A stretch of 64,000 bases of DNA from the NCBI RefSeq assembly GCF_041380365.1, contig NZ_CP159981.1, positions 1,612,001-1,676,000 on the forward strand. The letters run 5' to 3'. This stretch comes from Buchananella sp. 14KM1171 (GTDB taxonomy: Bacteria; Actinomycetota; Actinomycetes; Actinomycetales; Actinomycetaceae). Below are positions 36,092 to 45,141 of this stretch, one piece after another (position 1 is the stretch's first letter; every line of letters begins with the position of its first letter). The position numbers and the translations under genes are program-made. A model generated the notes under the pieces. The model did no database searches. It was not told where the DNA came from and worked only from the letters and a program-made list of their open reading frames with translations.

Positions 36092-37294
36092 CTAGGCGTG
36101 CTCGGCCAGGCGCTCGGCCACGTAGTCGATGTCCTTGTCGCCGCGACCGGACAGGTTGACCACGACGATCTGGTCGTTGTTCAGCGTCGGGGCCAGGCGG
36201 ATGGCGTGCGCCAGCGCGTGGGAGGACTCCAGCGCCGGGATGATGCCCTCCGTGCGGCACAGCATCTGGAAGGCGGCCAGCGTCTCGGCGTCGGAGGCGT
36301 GCACGTACTCCACGCGGCCCACCTCCTTCAGGAACGCGTGCTGCGGGCCAACGCCCGGGTAGTCCAGGCCGGAGGCGATGGAGTGAACCGGGGCAGGCTC
36401 GCCCGCCTCGTCCTGCAGCACCAGGGTCTTCATGCCGTGCAGCATGCCCGGGGTGCCGAAGGTCATGGTGGCGGCGTGCTCGCCCACCACGTCCAGGTTG
36501 CGGCCCGCAGGCTCCACGCCGTACATCTTCACCTCGGTGTCCTCCAGGAACTCGGTGAAGAGACCCAGCGCGTTGGAGCCGCCGCCCACGGAGGCCACCA
36601 GCGCGTCGGGCAGGCGGCCCTCCTTGGCCAGGATCTGCTTCTTGGCCTCGCGGCCCACGATCGACTGGAAGTCGCGCACCATCGAGGGGTACGGGTCCGG
36701 GCCCACCACGGAACCGATGGCGAAGAAGGTGTCCTTGTAGTCGCGCGCGAACACGGAGAACGCGGAGTCAACGGCGTCCTTCAGGCAGCGGCCGCCGGAC
36801 TCGACGGAGACCACCTTGGCGCCCAGCATCTGCATGCGCACCACGTTGGGGCGCTGCTTCTCCACGTCGATGGCGCCCATGTGGATCTCGCACTCCAGGC
36901 CAAGCAGAGCAGCAGCGGTGGCCAGGGCCACGCCGTGCTGGCCGGCGCCCGTCTCAGCCATCAGCTTCTTCTTGCCCATGCGCTTGGCCAACAGGCCCTC
37001 GCCCAGGCAGTGGTTGATCTTGTGCGCGCCGGTGTGGTTCAGGTCCTCGCGCTTGAGGTAGATCTTGGCGCCGCCCAGCTCGCGGCTCAAGCCCTCGGCC
37101 AGGAACAGCGGGGAGGGGCGGCCAACGTAGTCGGCCAGCAGCGCCTCATACTCTGCCTGGAACTCGGGGTCCTGGCGGGCCTCGGCGTAGGCCGCTGCCA
37201 CCTCAGCGATGGGAGTCTCGAGCTGCGGGGGCACAAAGCGCCCACCGTGCGAACCAAAGAAGCCGCCCTCGTCGGCGTGCACTAGCGAAGTCAT
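36092..37294 (-). CDS. trpB: Tryptophan synthase beta chain
   Basis: The 400-residue protein matches TrpB throughout: [18 protein letters not shown] near the start, the PLP lysine in [14 protein letters not shown] (about residue 90), [17 protein letters not shown], and the phosphate-binding [10 protein letters not shown]. It joins indole and serine to form tryptophan. No trpA, trpC or other trp gene is next to it: downstream is an ABC exporter, upstream two family B elements. It is therefore a solitary trpB that may salvage indole. No trp leader is obvious in the 126 bp before the first family B element. Confidence 0.96.
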   Translation of the reverse strand: MTSLVHADEGGFFGSHGGRFVPPQLETPIAEVAAAYAEARQDPEFQAEYEALLADYVGRPSPLFLAEGLSRELGGAKIYLKREDLNHTGAHKINHCLGEGLLAKRMGKKKLMAETGAGQHGVALATAAALLGLECEIHMGAIDVEKQRPNVVRMQMLGAKVVSVESGGRCLKDAVDSAFSVFARDYKDTFFAIGSVVGPDPYPSMVRDFQSIVGREAKKQILAKEGRLPDALVASVGGGSNALGLFTEFLEDTEVKMYGVEPAGRNLDVVGEHAATMTFGTPGMLHGMKTLVLQDEAGEPAPVHSIASGLDYPGVGPQHAFLKEVGRVEYVHASDAETLAAFQMLCRTEGIIPALESSHALAHAIRLAPTLNNDQIVVVNLSGRGDKDIDYVAERLAEHA

Positions 37295-37420
37295 GGACGA
37301 ACTTTAACCACGTGTCCGCCTAGTGGGCGAAGCTGGTCAAAACGTGAACCGGGGTGGTGGGAGCCGGGAGCGCGGCTCCCACCACCCCGGCGCGGGCGGC
37401 TCGTGCGGGCCGAGCCGCCG

Positions 37421-37594
37421 TGCGCAACCGATTGAGCCTTTGTTGTTCCCGTTGAGCCCTTGTTGTACCGGTCGTGGCTTTGTTGCACCTTTTGAAGCGC
37501 TACGGGGCCGATTAAAGGCGCAATAGGTCGCCCAAGGCCAGGAGAGCTGCAACAACGGCTCAATGACTGCAATAAAGGAGCAATCGTTTGCGCA
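37421..37594. repeat. Family B element, 174 bp, type B1
   Basis: TGCGCA at both ends. Four 20-bp left units (37427-37506, e.g. ACCGATTGAGCCTTTGTTGT), 2 bp, four inverted units (37509-37588). The outer two pairs match the left arm at about 14 of 20 positions each. It lies 126 bp upstream of trpB. Bases 37595-37849 between the two elements are GC-rich with no gene. Confidence 0.9.
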
Positions 37595-37849
37595 AGGTCG
37601 GTCTGCAGCGGCCCATCGACGAAGATGGCTGGTCCGGTCGCCCCGGGGCCCGGGCCAGACTGTGCTGACCGCGCAGGCACCGCGCCGGGACCGGCCCGGG
37701 CGCGGTGCGCTGGAACGGACGCGCCGGTCAGGCGGCCGAGGACTGGGGCCGGGCGCGGTGCGCTGGTCGGCCGCCCCGGGGTTCGGGCTGCCTAGTGCCT
37801 TGCTTATCTGCCGGACGGGGACGCCCGCCCGGACGGCGTCGGGCACTGT

Positions 37850-38023
37850 TGCGCAACCGACTGTGGGGTTACTCGACCTATTGAGCTTTTGGTGCACCTA
37901 TTGCGGGGTTGGTGCACCGACTGAGGGGCTACCGGCCCGGGTAAGCCCTCGAGAGGTTCACTAAGCCCACGATCGGTGGGCCAACCCTACGAGAGGTGCA
38001 CTAAGCCCTCAATTGTTTGCGCA
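37850..38023. repeat. Family B element, 174 bp, type B2
   Basis: TGCGCA ends; left units from 37856 (ACCGACTGTGGGGTTACTCG, ACCTATTGAGCTTTTGGTGC, ...), inverted units up to 38017 with GGTGCACTAAGCCCTC-type sequence. It resembles the 8155 element more than its neighbour at 37421, and lies about 100 bp after the end of the ABC permease gene (38128). Confidence 0.9.
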
Positions 38024-38127
38024 CGCCCGCTCGCCGGCCCCGCAGTGTGCTGCGGTACCGGCGAGCGGGACGAGGGTGGCATTGGTGGGCACGGCCCGGG
38101 CCGTCTCCCACCATCCCGGGCCCGGGG

Positions 38128-40320
38128 CTACTCGAAGCGGGTGATCCCGCCGGTGTCCGCCTTGGCTGCGGCCCGCGAGGTCGCGGCGACTGCGGCCATC
38201 ATCAAGGCCAGGCAGGCGGCCAGCGTGACCAGGAAGATGGGGCCCGGGACGCCCACCTTGCGTTGGGAGACGCCGGTGACCAGCGCCCAGGCTGAGAACG
38301 CCCCCAGGCCCACGGAGAGCAGGAATACGGTGGCCACGGGCAGCGCGGCCTCCCAGGCGGTGATCCGGCCCAAAACCTTGCGGGGCATGCCGGATAGCCT
38401 GAGTAGTCCGAACACCCGCAGCCGGTCCACGAAGGCCGCGTAGGTGGAGACGCCCAGGGCCACAGTGGAGATCGCGGCGGCGATGAGGATGCCTATGGAA
38501 GCCAGGATGGAGAACTCGATCTCGGGGGCGTCGTTGTACCAGCTGCGGGTGTCTGCGGGCGTGCGGGGAGAGGAGTAAAAGTTCAGCTGGCGCAGGAGCA
38601 GAGTGGTGCGGGCTCGCTCCACGCTGGCGGTCTTGCCGTCGGTGAGCACCACGAGCTCGGTGAGGGAGTCCGGGCCCTTGACCGGCTGGGCGGACTCGAT
38701 CACTTTGGCCTCCTCGTAGCCGGTCAGCCAACCCTCGTTGACGGCCACCCACTCGGCACCGGCAGGCACGTCCAGGCCCAGCTTGACGGCGTCGGTGGCG
38801 AGCAGCGTGCTGTAGGAGCCGTCCGGGTGAGATTCCAGGTAGGAGGGGTGGAGGGAGAACGCGTCGGTGACTCCCTCGACGCCACGGACGGCGGTGGTGG
38901 CGGCTTCGATCGCCTCCGGTGTCTCGTAGACCCGGCTAACCAGGGCACGGGCAGGCAGCGCGCCGGGCCCGGAGTCTCCCTTGAACTCGGAGGCGGCGGA
39001 GGTGATCCCCACTGAGAAGAAGGTGACGGTGAACACCGCGATCACCATGCCGGCCACGGAGCGGAAGGTGGCGCGCGGGTGGTGGGCCACCCGGTTCGCC
39101 CCCACCACTAGGGCGGGGGAGCCTGCCAGGCCGCTGGTCGCGCGCGCCACCAGGGCGGTCAACCACGGCCCGGCCCAGAGCAGCCCGAAGGCGGTGCCCA
39201 GGAAGCCGACCAGCAGCAGCACCCCGGAGTAGACGTTCAGCAGCGTGGATTCCTGGTCGAACTGCTTGGCCACCGCAGGCGCGGCGAACGCGGCCACGCC
39301 AACCAGGAGCGGCAGGATGGTCCACCAGCGCGGCTTGCGCTCGGACTTGCTGCGCGCCTGCAGCAGCGGGTTGCGGCCCAGGCGGCGTGCCTTGAGCCAG
39401 GCCCAGCCGGTGGAGAGCGTCACCACGCCGATCACGGTCAGCGCGATCGGCAGGGGCGCCAGGATCAGGTCACCGGGGTAGAAGCGCGAGCCCTCGATAG
39501 GGATCTGGGCGGCCAGGGGCACCACGGCCAGGTAGAGGCCGATGCCCAGCAGGGAGCCGACCAGGGAGGTCACTCCAGTCTCGAGCGCGGAGACGGCGGC
39601 CACCTGGCCCGGGGTTGCCCCGATCAGGCGCAGCGTGGAGAAGCGCTGCTGGCGCTGCACGGCGCCGAGCTCGGTGACGATGCCGATAAGTAGTAGGGCC
39701 GGTACCAGCACGGCCACCGCGCCGATCAAGGCGACGATGCGGTAGGCGGTGCTGGAGAAGTCCTTCCCAACCAGTTCGCGAACCAAGATGGGGCTGTCCG
39801 TTCCGGGTGTGTTCAGCACGGTCTCCAGGTCGGTGGACACCAGGGCCACCAGCGAGTCCGGCCCGCGCAGGGCGCTGGTGGGTAGCTCGCCTGCCAGGGT
39901 GCCCCACCGCTCTGAGAGCTCGCCCGCACCCGCGGTGCGCACATGCTGGGCCAGGGCCGGGGAGACCAGGAAGGTCCCCTCCTTGGGCAGCCGCGGCACA
40001 CCCGGGATGGTGGCGGTCGTTTCCGGCTGGGCGTGGAAGAACAGCACGTTGATCTTGTTGCCCGCGTAGTGGTCAATCGTCGCGCTCACCAGCATCTGGT
40101 CGGCTCCCACCTGCGCGTTGGAGGGATCGAAGTCGTAGCTGGATCCGCTGTTCTCCGCCCAAGTGGAGCGCAGGTTGCGGGTGGGGAAGGAGTTGGAGGC
40201 GGCCAGCAGTAGCAGCGCCAGGCTTACGCCCACCATCACGCCCGCGATGATCCCCAACAGGCGGTTGCGGTTGGAGCGGTTGGAGATGGATACGGTGCGA
40301 ACGAAGTCCAGATTCCTCAT
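38128..40320 (-). CDS. FtsX/MacB-type ABC permease
   Basis: A 730-residue permease with an N-terminal membrane helix (NRLLGIIAGVMVGVSLALLLLA), a large external domain (about residues 45-190), and two FtsX-like membrane blocks. Each block has LRLIGATPGQVAAVSALE- or LLRLSGMPRKVLGRITAWE-type cytoplasmic segments. This is the duplicated lantibiotic/lipoprotein-export permease plan. It overlaps the ATPase gene by 4 bp (ATGA) and with the PadR gene forms a three-gene operon. Likely exports a peptide or lipophilic compound; substrate unknown. Confidence 0.9.
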   Translation of the reverse strand: MRNLDFVRTVSISNRSNRNRLLGIIAGVMVGVSLALLLLAASNSFPTRNLRSTWAENSGSSYDFDPSNAQVGADQMLVSATIDHYAGNKINVLFFHAQPETTATIPGVPRLPKEGTFLVSPALAQHVRTAGAGELSERWGTLAGELPTSALRGPDSLVALVSTDLETVLNTPGTDSPILVRELVGKDFSSTAYRIVALIGAVAVLVPALLLIGIVTELGAVQRQQRFSTLRLIGATPGQVAAVSALETGVTSLVGSLLGIGLYLAVVPLAAQIPIEGSRFYPGDLILAPLPIALTVIGVVTLSTGWAWLKARRLGRNPLLQARSKSERKPRWWTILPLLVGVAAFAAPAVAKQFDQESTLLNVYSGVLLLVGFLGTAFGLLWAGPWLTALVARATSGLAGSPALVVGANRVAHHPRATFRSVAGMVIAVFTVTFFSVGITSAASEFKGDSGPGALPARALVSRVYETPEAIEAATTAVRGVEGVTDAFSLHPSYLESHPDGSYSTLLATDAVKLGLDVPAGAEWVAVNEGWLTGYEEAKVIESAQPVKGPDSLTELVVLTDGKTASVERARTTLLLRQLNFYSSPRTPADTRSWYNDAPEIEFSILASIGILIAAAISTVALGVSTYAAFVDRLRVFGLLRLSGMPRKVLGRITAWEAALPVATVFLLSVGLGAFSAWALVTGVSQRKVGVPGPIFLVTLAACLALMMAAVAATSRAAAKADTGGITRFE

Positions 40321-41225
40321 TGGGCCGCCTGCCCTCCCAGCGCACCGAGTCCTGCTACGCCCTGGGTGGACGACGCTCCTCCCGCCGCCCCCACGAAACC
40401 GGCCGCAGTGGAGCCGGCCTGCCCCACCTGGCCGGGCAGGGGGCCGGGCGCGGTGGCGGGGGCGTGGGCGGCAACGTCGGCCATCCCGACCTGGCCGGGT
40501 AGAAGGGCGGGCATCGTGGTGGGGGCGCCGGTGAACCGGTTGGTGGGCTCTAGCAGGGAGCCGGCGGTGATCAGGCCGTCGCGCACAATGACCTCACGGT
40601 CGGCGTAGGCGGCGGTGCGCGGGTCGTGGGTGATGATCACGACGGTCGCGCCGGCCTGCCGGGCGGTGGAGATAAGCACCTCCATGGTCTGCTCGGCGGA
40701 GAGGGAGTCCAGGGAGCCGGTGGGTTCGTCGGCGAAGATGATCTTAGGGTGCAGCGCCAGGGCGCGGGCCACGGCCACGCGCTGCGCCTGGCCACCGGAC
40801 ATGGCGGTGGGCAGCTTGTCGGCCTCCGCGTCCAGGCCTAGGGCGCTCAGGCGCTCGCGGGCGATCTGGGTGGCGCGGCGGCGCTTGACGCCCGTCAAGA
40901 GCAGCGGCAGGGCCACGTTGTCCACGGCGGAGAGGTCCGGCAGCAGCTGGCCGAACTGGAAGATGAAACCGAACTCGCGCAGGCGCAGGCGGGAACGCTC
41001 GTCCTCGCTGCACTTGGTCACGTCGCGGCCGCCAAAGATGACGCTGCCGGCGTCGGGCAGCAGCACGCCGGCCAGGACGTGCAGCAGCGAGGACTTGCCG
41101 GAGCCGGAGGGGCCCGTCACGGCCAGGATCTCCCCGGCGGCGATGTCGATGTCCACCCCACGCAGGGCGTGGGTGGGGCCGTAGGACAGGTGCAGTCCAC
41201 GGGCGGAAAGGATGGGGGCGTTCAC
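40317..41225 (-). CDS. ABC ATPase (LolD/MacB type)
   Basis: A 302-residue ATPase: Walker A GPSGSGKSSLLH, Q-loop in FIFQFGQLLPD, signature MSGGQAQRVAVARAL, Walker B KIIFADEPTGSLDS, switch His in IITHDPRT. The core ends near residue 230. The C-terminal 70 residues are an Ala/Gly/Pro tail carrying two copies of the dispersed element, one in sense (MADVAA, 40467-40484) and one antisense (40366-40386). It overlaps the FtsX permease (ATGA) and the PadR gene, so all three are coupled. Confidence 0.92.
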   Translation of the reverse strand: MNAPILSARGLHLSYGPTHALRGVDIDIAAGEILAVTGPSGSGKSSLLHVLAGVLLPDAGSVIFGGRDVTKCSEDERSRLRLREFGFIFQFGQLLPDLSAVDNVALPLLLTGVKRRRATQIARERLSALGLDAEADKLPTAMSGGQAQRVAVARALALHPKIIFADEPTGSLDSLSAEQTMEVLISTARQAGATVVIITHDPRTAAYADREVIVRDGLITAGSLLEPTNRFTGAPTTMPALLPGQVGMADVAAHAPATAPGPLPGQVGQAGSTAAGFVGAAGGASSTQGVAGLGALGGQAAQ

Positions 41226-41746
41226 GCCAATACCTCCTTGCGTAGCGCGCCCAGGCGGGCGCTGGTCAGGTCGATCCAGCGCAGATCGGCCTCCAGGTGG
41301 AAGATCGCGTGGTCGGCGATCAGGACAGTGGACAGGTCCGCACCCTGCTTGCGGCGGGTGAGCTCGCGCAGCTGGGCCATGTGTTCCAGGCGTTGCAGGT
41401 CCAGCAGGCGCTGGGCGTCGTCATCCAAAAGGAGGGCGATGACGGTCTTGGCAAACAGCTCGGCCTGGATCGAGGTGGCGGCGACCTGGGGGGAGAAGAG
41501 CCAGTTGGCGACCAGCTCGCGGCCGGCCGGGGTGATCTGGTAGCGCTTTCGCTCCGGGCCGGCGCCGGGCTCGGCGCCCGCCGTGACGATCAGGCCGTCG
41601 CGCAGCAGGCGCGCCAGGGTGGCGTACACCTGCCCGAAGGCCAGGGGCTTGGTCTGCGCGAACCAGCGGTCCCAGGAGTTCTTCAGGTCATATCCGTAGC
41701 CGGAGCCCGCGTTGAGCAGGCCCAGCAGGGTCAGTCTCGTGTCCAC
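41222..41746 (-). CDS. PadR-family transcriptional regulator
   Basis: GTG at 41746 (VDTRLTLLGLLNAGSGYGYDLKNSWDRWF) gives 174 residues. It has the winged-helix PadR domain with FGQVYATLARLLRDGLI and RKRYQITPAGRELVANWL, then a helical C-terminal dimerisation region. The longer frame upstream is rejected because it runs through the repeats and operator. First gene of the PadR-ATPase-permease operon, likely repressing it until an exported compound binds. Confidence 0.92.
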   Translation of the reverse strand: MDTRLTLLGLLNAGSGYGYDLKNSWDRWFAQTKPLAFGQVYATLARLLRDGLIVTAGAEPGAGPERKRYQITPAGRELVANWLFSPQVAATSIQAELFAKTVIALLLDDDAQRLLDLQRLEHMAQLRELTRRKQGADLSTVLIADHAIFHLEADLRWIDLTSARLGALRKEVLA

Positions 41747-41754
41747 GGCGCCAC

Positions 41755-41784
41755 TATAAACGCGGCGTATGTACGCGGTGTATA
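41755..41784. promoter_or_regulatory. Inverted repeat upstream of padR gene
   Basis: TATAAACGCGG ... CGCGGTGTATA flank a GTATGTAC centre, 9 bp before the PadR start, a plausible PadR autoregulatory site. Confidence 0.5.
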
Positions 41785-41888
41785 GCAGCAGGGGAATTGG
41801 TCGGAAGTTCATCCTGCGGGAGGAAGGGCGCGGCCCGGCTGGTCCGCCGCCGGGGCGAGTCTCGGGCGGTGGGGTGCGGGCGTGGGCG

Positions 41889-42005
41889 TGTGGGTGTGCG
41901 GGTGACCCGCGCGGCGGTTGGCTGGGCGGGCTTGGGGCTGGGTGGGGTGTGGGTGTGCGGGTGGCCCGCGCGGCGGCTGGCTGGGCGGGCTTGGGCTGGG
42001 TGCGG
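41889..42005. repeat. 59-bp direct repeat upstream of pckG
   Basis: Two near-identical copies start at 41889 and 41948 (TGTGGGTGTGCGGGTG, then CCCGCGCGGCGG and GGCTGGGCGGGCTTGGG). The rest of the gap between the padR and pckG genes (41785-42113) is GC-rich with no gene. Confidence 0.8.
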
Positions 42006-42113
42006 ACGTGGGGCGCTCCCGCGCCTCCGGAGGGCGGCGCGTTGCGCGGCCCGGCCGGTCCGCCGTCGGGACGAGCCTGGGCGGGCTTGGGGCTGCCCCC
42101 TTTCGGTGCGCGC

Positions 42114-42166
42114 TGGAAATCCGCCGCGCGCGGCGCTAGATTAGTGCGTGCGAACAATAATGTTCG
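42114..42166 (+). promoter_or_regulatory. pckG promoter and operator
   Basis: TGGAAA (42114-42119), 17-bp spacer, TAGATT (42137-42142) give a plausible sigma-A promoter. A perfect palindrome CGAACA-ATAA-TGTTCG at 42151-42166 lies at about +2 to +17, positioned to block transcription. Its regulator is unknown. Confidence 0.55.
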
Positions 42167-42211
42167 GCACAACGAAGTCTGCCGACGCGCGCGGCGCGGG
42201 AAGAAGGAGCC

Positions 42212-44062
42212 ATGAAGGACGTTGACGCCATCCTGGATCAGGCCGGTCTGCACAACCCCCACGTGCGGGCCTACGTGAAGGAGTGGGCGGAGATCACCCA
42301 GCCCGACCGCATCGAGGTCGTAGACGCAGCCGACGACGACCGCCTGCTGGCCGAATCCCTGGAGTACGGGGAAATCCTGCCCGTCAAGGGCGGGCTGTAC
42401 TACTCGCGCTCCTACTGGAAGGACACGGCGCGCTCCGAGGAACGCACCGTGGTCGCCACCGCAGACCCGGCGGAGAAGGGCGCCTACAACAACTGGCGCG
42501 ACGCGGCGCAGACCGTGGAGATTCAGACCGAGCGCATGCGCGGCGCCTCAGAGGACAAGACCATGTACGTGGTGCCCTACCTGATGTCCCCGGTGGGCTG
42601 CCCGCTAGAGAAGTACGCGGTGGGCGTGGAGCTGACCGACTCGCGCACCGTGGTCCACCACATGATCCGCATGGCCCGCGTGGGCGTGCAGTACGTGGAA
42701 AACCTCGCGGAGCCCGACCACTTTGTGCGCGCCGTCCACGTCACCGGCGACCTGGAGAACCTGGGGCAGGGCACCGACGCCGATCAGCGCCTGTTCGCTA
42801 CCGTCGCCGACCGGCGCACCATCCTCCACTTCGGCTCCTCCTATGGCGGCAACGCCCTGCTCGGCAAGATCGCCCACGGCCTGCGCCAGGCCTGCTACGA
42901 CGGCTGGGCCTCCAAGGAGTTCCTGGCAGAGCAGTTCATGCTCATCGGCATCACGGACAAGCAGACCGGGCGCCGCTACCACATCTGCGGCGGCTTCCCC
43001 TCCGCCTCCGGCAAGACCAACCTGGCGATGATGCTGGCCCCCGACGCCCTCGGGGAGCGCTACCACGTCGAGTTCTACGGCGACGACATCGCCTGGCTGT
43101 GGGTCAACCCCGCAGACGGCCGCCTGTACGGCATGAACCCCGAGTTCGGTGCCTTCGGCGTCGCCAAGGACACCAACGAGGTCACCAACCCCACAGCCGT
43201 GGAGTCCATCGCGCCCGGCACCAAGACCCTGTTCACCAACGTGGCCTACAACGAGCTCACCCAGGAGGTGTGGTGGGAGGGCCGCACCCCGCAGCCGCCG
43301 GTAGACGTCACTGGCTGGCGCGACTGGAAGGGCGAGCTCATCTCCGACCGCCCGGTGGAGCGCCAGCGCTCCGGCGCCAAGGAGGACGCCTGGGCCCACC
43401 CCAACTCCCGTTTCACCACCACCCTGGCCAACGTCCCCAACGTGGCCACGGACTTCGAGCGCCCCGAGGGCGTGCCCATCGACGCGATCATCTTCGGCGG
43501 GCGCGCCAAGGACCGCGAGCCGCTGATCCGCGCCATGCGCTCCCTTGCCGAGGGCGTCTACGACGGTCTCACCCTGGGCGTGGAGGCCACCTTCGCCGCC
43601 GAGGGCAAGGAGGGCGTGCTGCGCTACGACCCGATGTCCATGCGCCCCTTCATGGCCTACCCGGAGGGCGAATACGCCCAGCACTGGCTGCGCATCGTGG
43701 GCGCCGCCAAGGAGCAGCCCATCTTCGCGCACGTCAACTGGTTCCAGCGTGACGCGGACGGCCGCTACATCTGGCCGGGCTACCGCGAAAACCTGCGCGC
43801 CCTGCTCTGGCTCATGGACCTCAAGGAAGGCCGCGCCAAGGGCCGCCAGACCCCCGTGGGCATCGTGCCGCTGCCCGAGGAGCTGGACCTGACCGGGCTA
43901 GACCTGCCGGCCGAGGACCTGGAGCGGCTGCTGACCATCGACGTGCCCAAGTGGAAGGCAGAGATGGAGCGCCGCGCCGAGCACCTGGCCTCCTTCCCGG
44001 GCATGCCCGTGGAGATCTGGGAAGCCCACCGCTCCGTGCTCACGGCCCTGGAAGCGGAGTAA
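42212..44062 (+). CDS. pckG: GTP-dependent phosphoenolpyruvate carboxykinase
   Basis: The 616-residue protein matches the GTP-type enzyme and follows AGAAGGAG. Visible: YVVPYLMSPVGCPLEKYAVGVELTDS, GSSYGGNALLGKIAH, the P-loop FPSASGKTNLAMM (about residues 261-273), FYGDDIAWLW metal-binding, and GVPIDAIIFGGRAKDREPL. It interconverts oxaloacetate and PEP, linking TCA intermediates to gluconeogenesis or, in fermenters, CO2 fixation. In most family members the P-loop reads SACGKTN with a reactive Cys; here that Cys is Ser. A terminator follows directly. Confidence 0.97.
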   Translation: MKDVDAILDQAGLHNPHVRAYVKEWAEITQPDRIEVVDAADDDRLLAESLEYGEILPVKGGLYYSRSYWKDTARSEERTVVATADPAEKGAYNNWRDAAQTVEIQTERMRGASEDKTMYVVPYLMSPVGCPLEKYAVGVELTDSRTVVHHMIRMARVGVQYVENLAEPDHFVRAVHVTGDLENLGQGTDADQRLFATVADRRTILHFGSSYGGNALLGKIAHGLRQACYDGWASKEFLAEQFMLIGITDKQTGRRYHICGGFPSASGKTNLAMMLAPDALGERYHVEFYGDDIAWLWVNPADGRLYGMNPEFGAFGVAKDTNEVTNPTAVESIAPGTKTLFTNVAYNELTQEVWWEGRTPQPPVDVTGWRDWKGELISDRPVERQRSGAKEDAWAHPNSRFTTTLANVPNVATDFERPEGVPIDAIIFGGRAKDREPLIRAMRSLAEGVYDGLTLGVEATFAAEGKEGVLRYDPMSMRPFMAYPEGEYAQHWLRIVGAAKEQPIFAHVNWFQRDADGRYIWPGYRENLRALLWLMDLKEGRAKGRQTPVGIVPLPEELDLTGLDLPAEDLERLLTIDVPKWKAEMERRAEHLASFPGMPVEIWEAHRSVLTALEAE

Positions 44063-44069
44063 AAGCGGT

Positions 44070-44101
44070 GGGGTGGGGCGCGAGAACTCGCGCCCCACCC
44101 C
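44070..44101. terminator. Terminator between pckG and oxyR
   Basis: GGGGTGGGGCGCGAG (44070-44084), loop AA, CTCGCGCCCCACCCC (44087-44101), shared by convergent genes. Confidence 0.85.
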
Positions 44102-44148
44102 AAGGCCAGCCCCCGGGCAACCCCGGCCGGGCGGGAAAACGGCAGCCC

Positions 44149-45141
44149 CTAGAGAGGCTGGATCATGCCCTCCGGGAGGGCGCTCACCTTCGGCACCAGG
44201 GTGGCCGCCAGGGACTCCCACAGCTCCGTGCGCGGGGAGTTATCCAGCCACACCAGCGCGATATCCCGCGAGGGCGCATCCGCCGCGAACCGGCGCAACT
44301 CCACCCCGGGCGTGGCCGCCACCGGCGGCGCTACCGCCAGCGCCGGCAGCAGCGTGATGTTGCCGGCCGCCACCATGTGTCGCATGGACTCCAGCGAGCT
44401 GGCCATGTAGTCACCCCGGTAGGACGAGCCGTTGGCCTCCACCCACTCGCGCACCTGGTCACCCAGGCAATGCCCGGCCGAAAGCAGCAGCAGCTCCGCG
44501 CCCTCCAGGTTGCGGGCATTGACCCGCGCCGGGCCGGCCAGGCCGGCCTCGGCAGAAGCAGGCGCGGCGGAGGGGGCGCCGGCGGCAACGTCGTCCACCC
44601 CAACCCCGCAATCGGCCAACACCGGGTGCCCCGTCGGGGCGGCCAGCACGAACTCCTCGCGGAACAGCGGCAGGGCGTGCAGGCGCGGATTCTCCACCGG
44701 CAGCGCCACCAGCGCCGCATCCAGTTTGCCGGCCTCCAGCGACGCCAACAGGGAGGCGGACTTGTCCTCAGCCAGCAGCACCTCCACACCCGGCAGCGCC
44801 TTGCGCAGGCCAGGCAGCACGTGCGGCGCCAGGTACGGGCCCAGCGTGGGGAACATGCCCAGGCGCACAGAGTGCGGCAAGCCCGTCTCAGCCAGCGCGA
44901 TCGCGCGGACCGCCTTGACCTCCTCCAGCGCCAGGCGCGCCCGCTCCACCACCTTCTCCCCAACGGGGGTGATGGAAACCGGGTTGGCCGTGCGGTCCAC
45001 CAGGTAGACGCCCAGCTCCGTCTCCAGCTTCTTGATCTGAACGCTCAGCGTGGGCTGCGAAACCCCGCAATTCGTGGCCGCCGCCCGGAAGGACCTGGCA
45101 TCGGCCACCGCCACCAGGTATTCGAGGTCACGCAGGTTCAT
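44149..45141 (-). CDS. oxyR: OxyR-like LysR regulator (peroxide sensor)
   Basis: ATG at 45141 (MNLRDLEYLVAVADARSF) gives 330 residues. LysR helix-turn-helix: RAAATNCGVSQPTLSVQIKKLE. The regulatory domain contains SAGHCLGDQVREWV: the peroxidatic Cys (about residue 225) is present, but nine residues on, where E. coli OxyR has the resolving Cys, there is Val. It would be a one-Cys OxyR. Before it a loop of about 20 extra residues holds DCGVGVDDVAAGAPS, encoded by an exact dispersed element. Third gene of the ahpC-ahpF-oxyR operon, overlapping ahpF by 14 bp. Confidence 0.9.
   Translation of the reverse strand: MNLRDLEYLVAVADARSFRAAATNCGVSQPTLSVQIKKLETELGVYLVDRTANPVSITPVGEKVVERARLALEEVKAVRAIALAETGLPHSVRLGMFPTLGPYLAPHVLPGLRKALPGVEVLLAEDKSASLLASLEAGKLDAALVALPVENPRLHALPLFREEFVLAAPTGHPVLADCGVGVDDVAAGAPSAAPASAEAGLAGPARVNARNLEGAELLLLSAGHCLGDQVREWVEANGSSYRGDYMASSLESMRHMVAAGNITLLPALAVAPPVAATPGVELRRFAADAPSRDIALVWLDNSPRTELWESLAATLVPKVSALPEGMIQPL
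44581..44598 (-). repeat. Dispersed 18-bp element, exact copy
   Basis: GTGGACGACGTTGCCGCC on the minus strand, preceded by GGG and followed by GGCG, read as VDDVAA in the extra loop of the OxyR-like protein. Confidence 0.7.
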
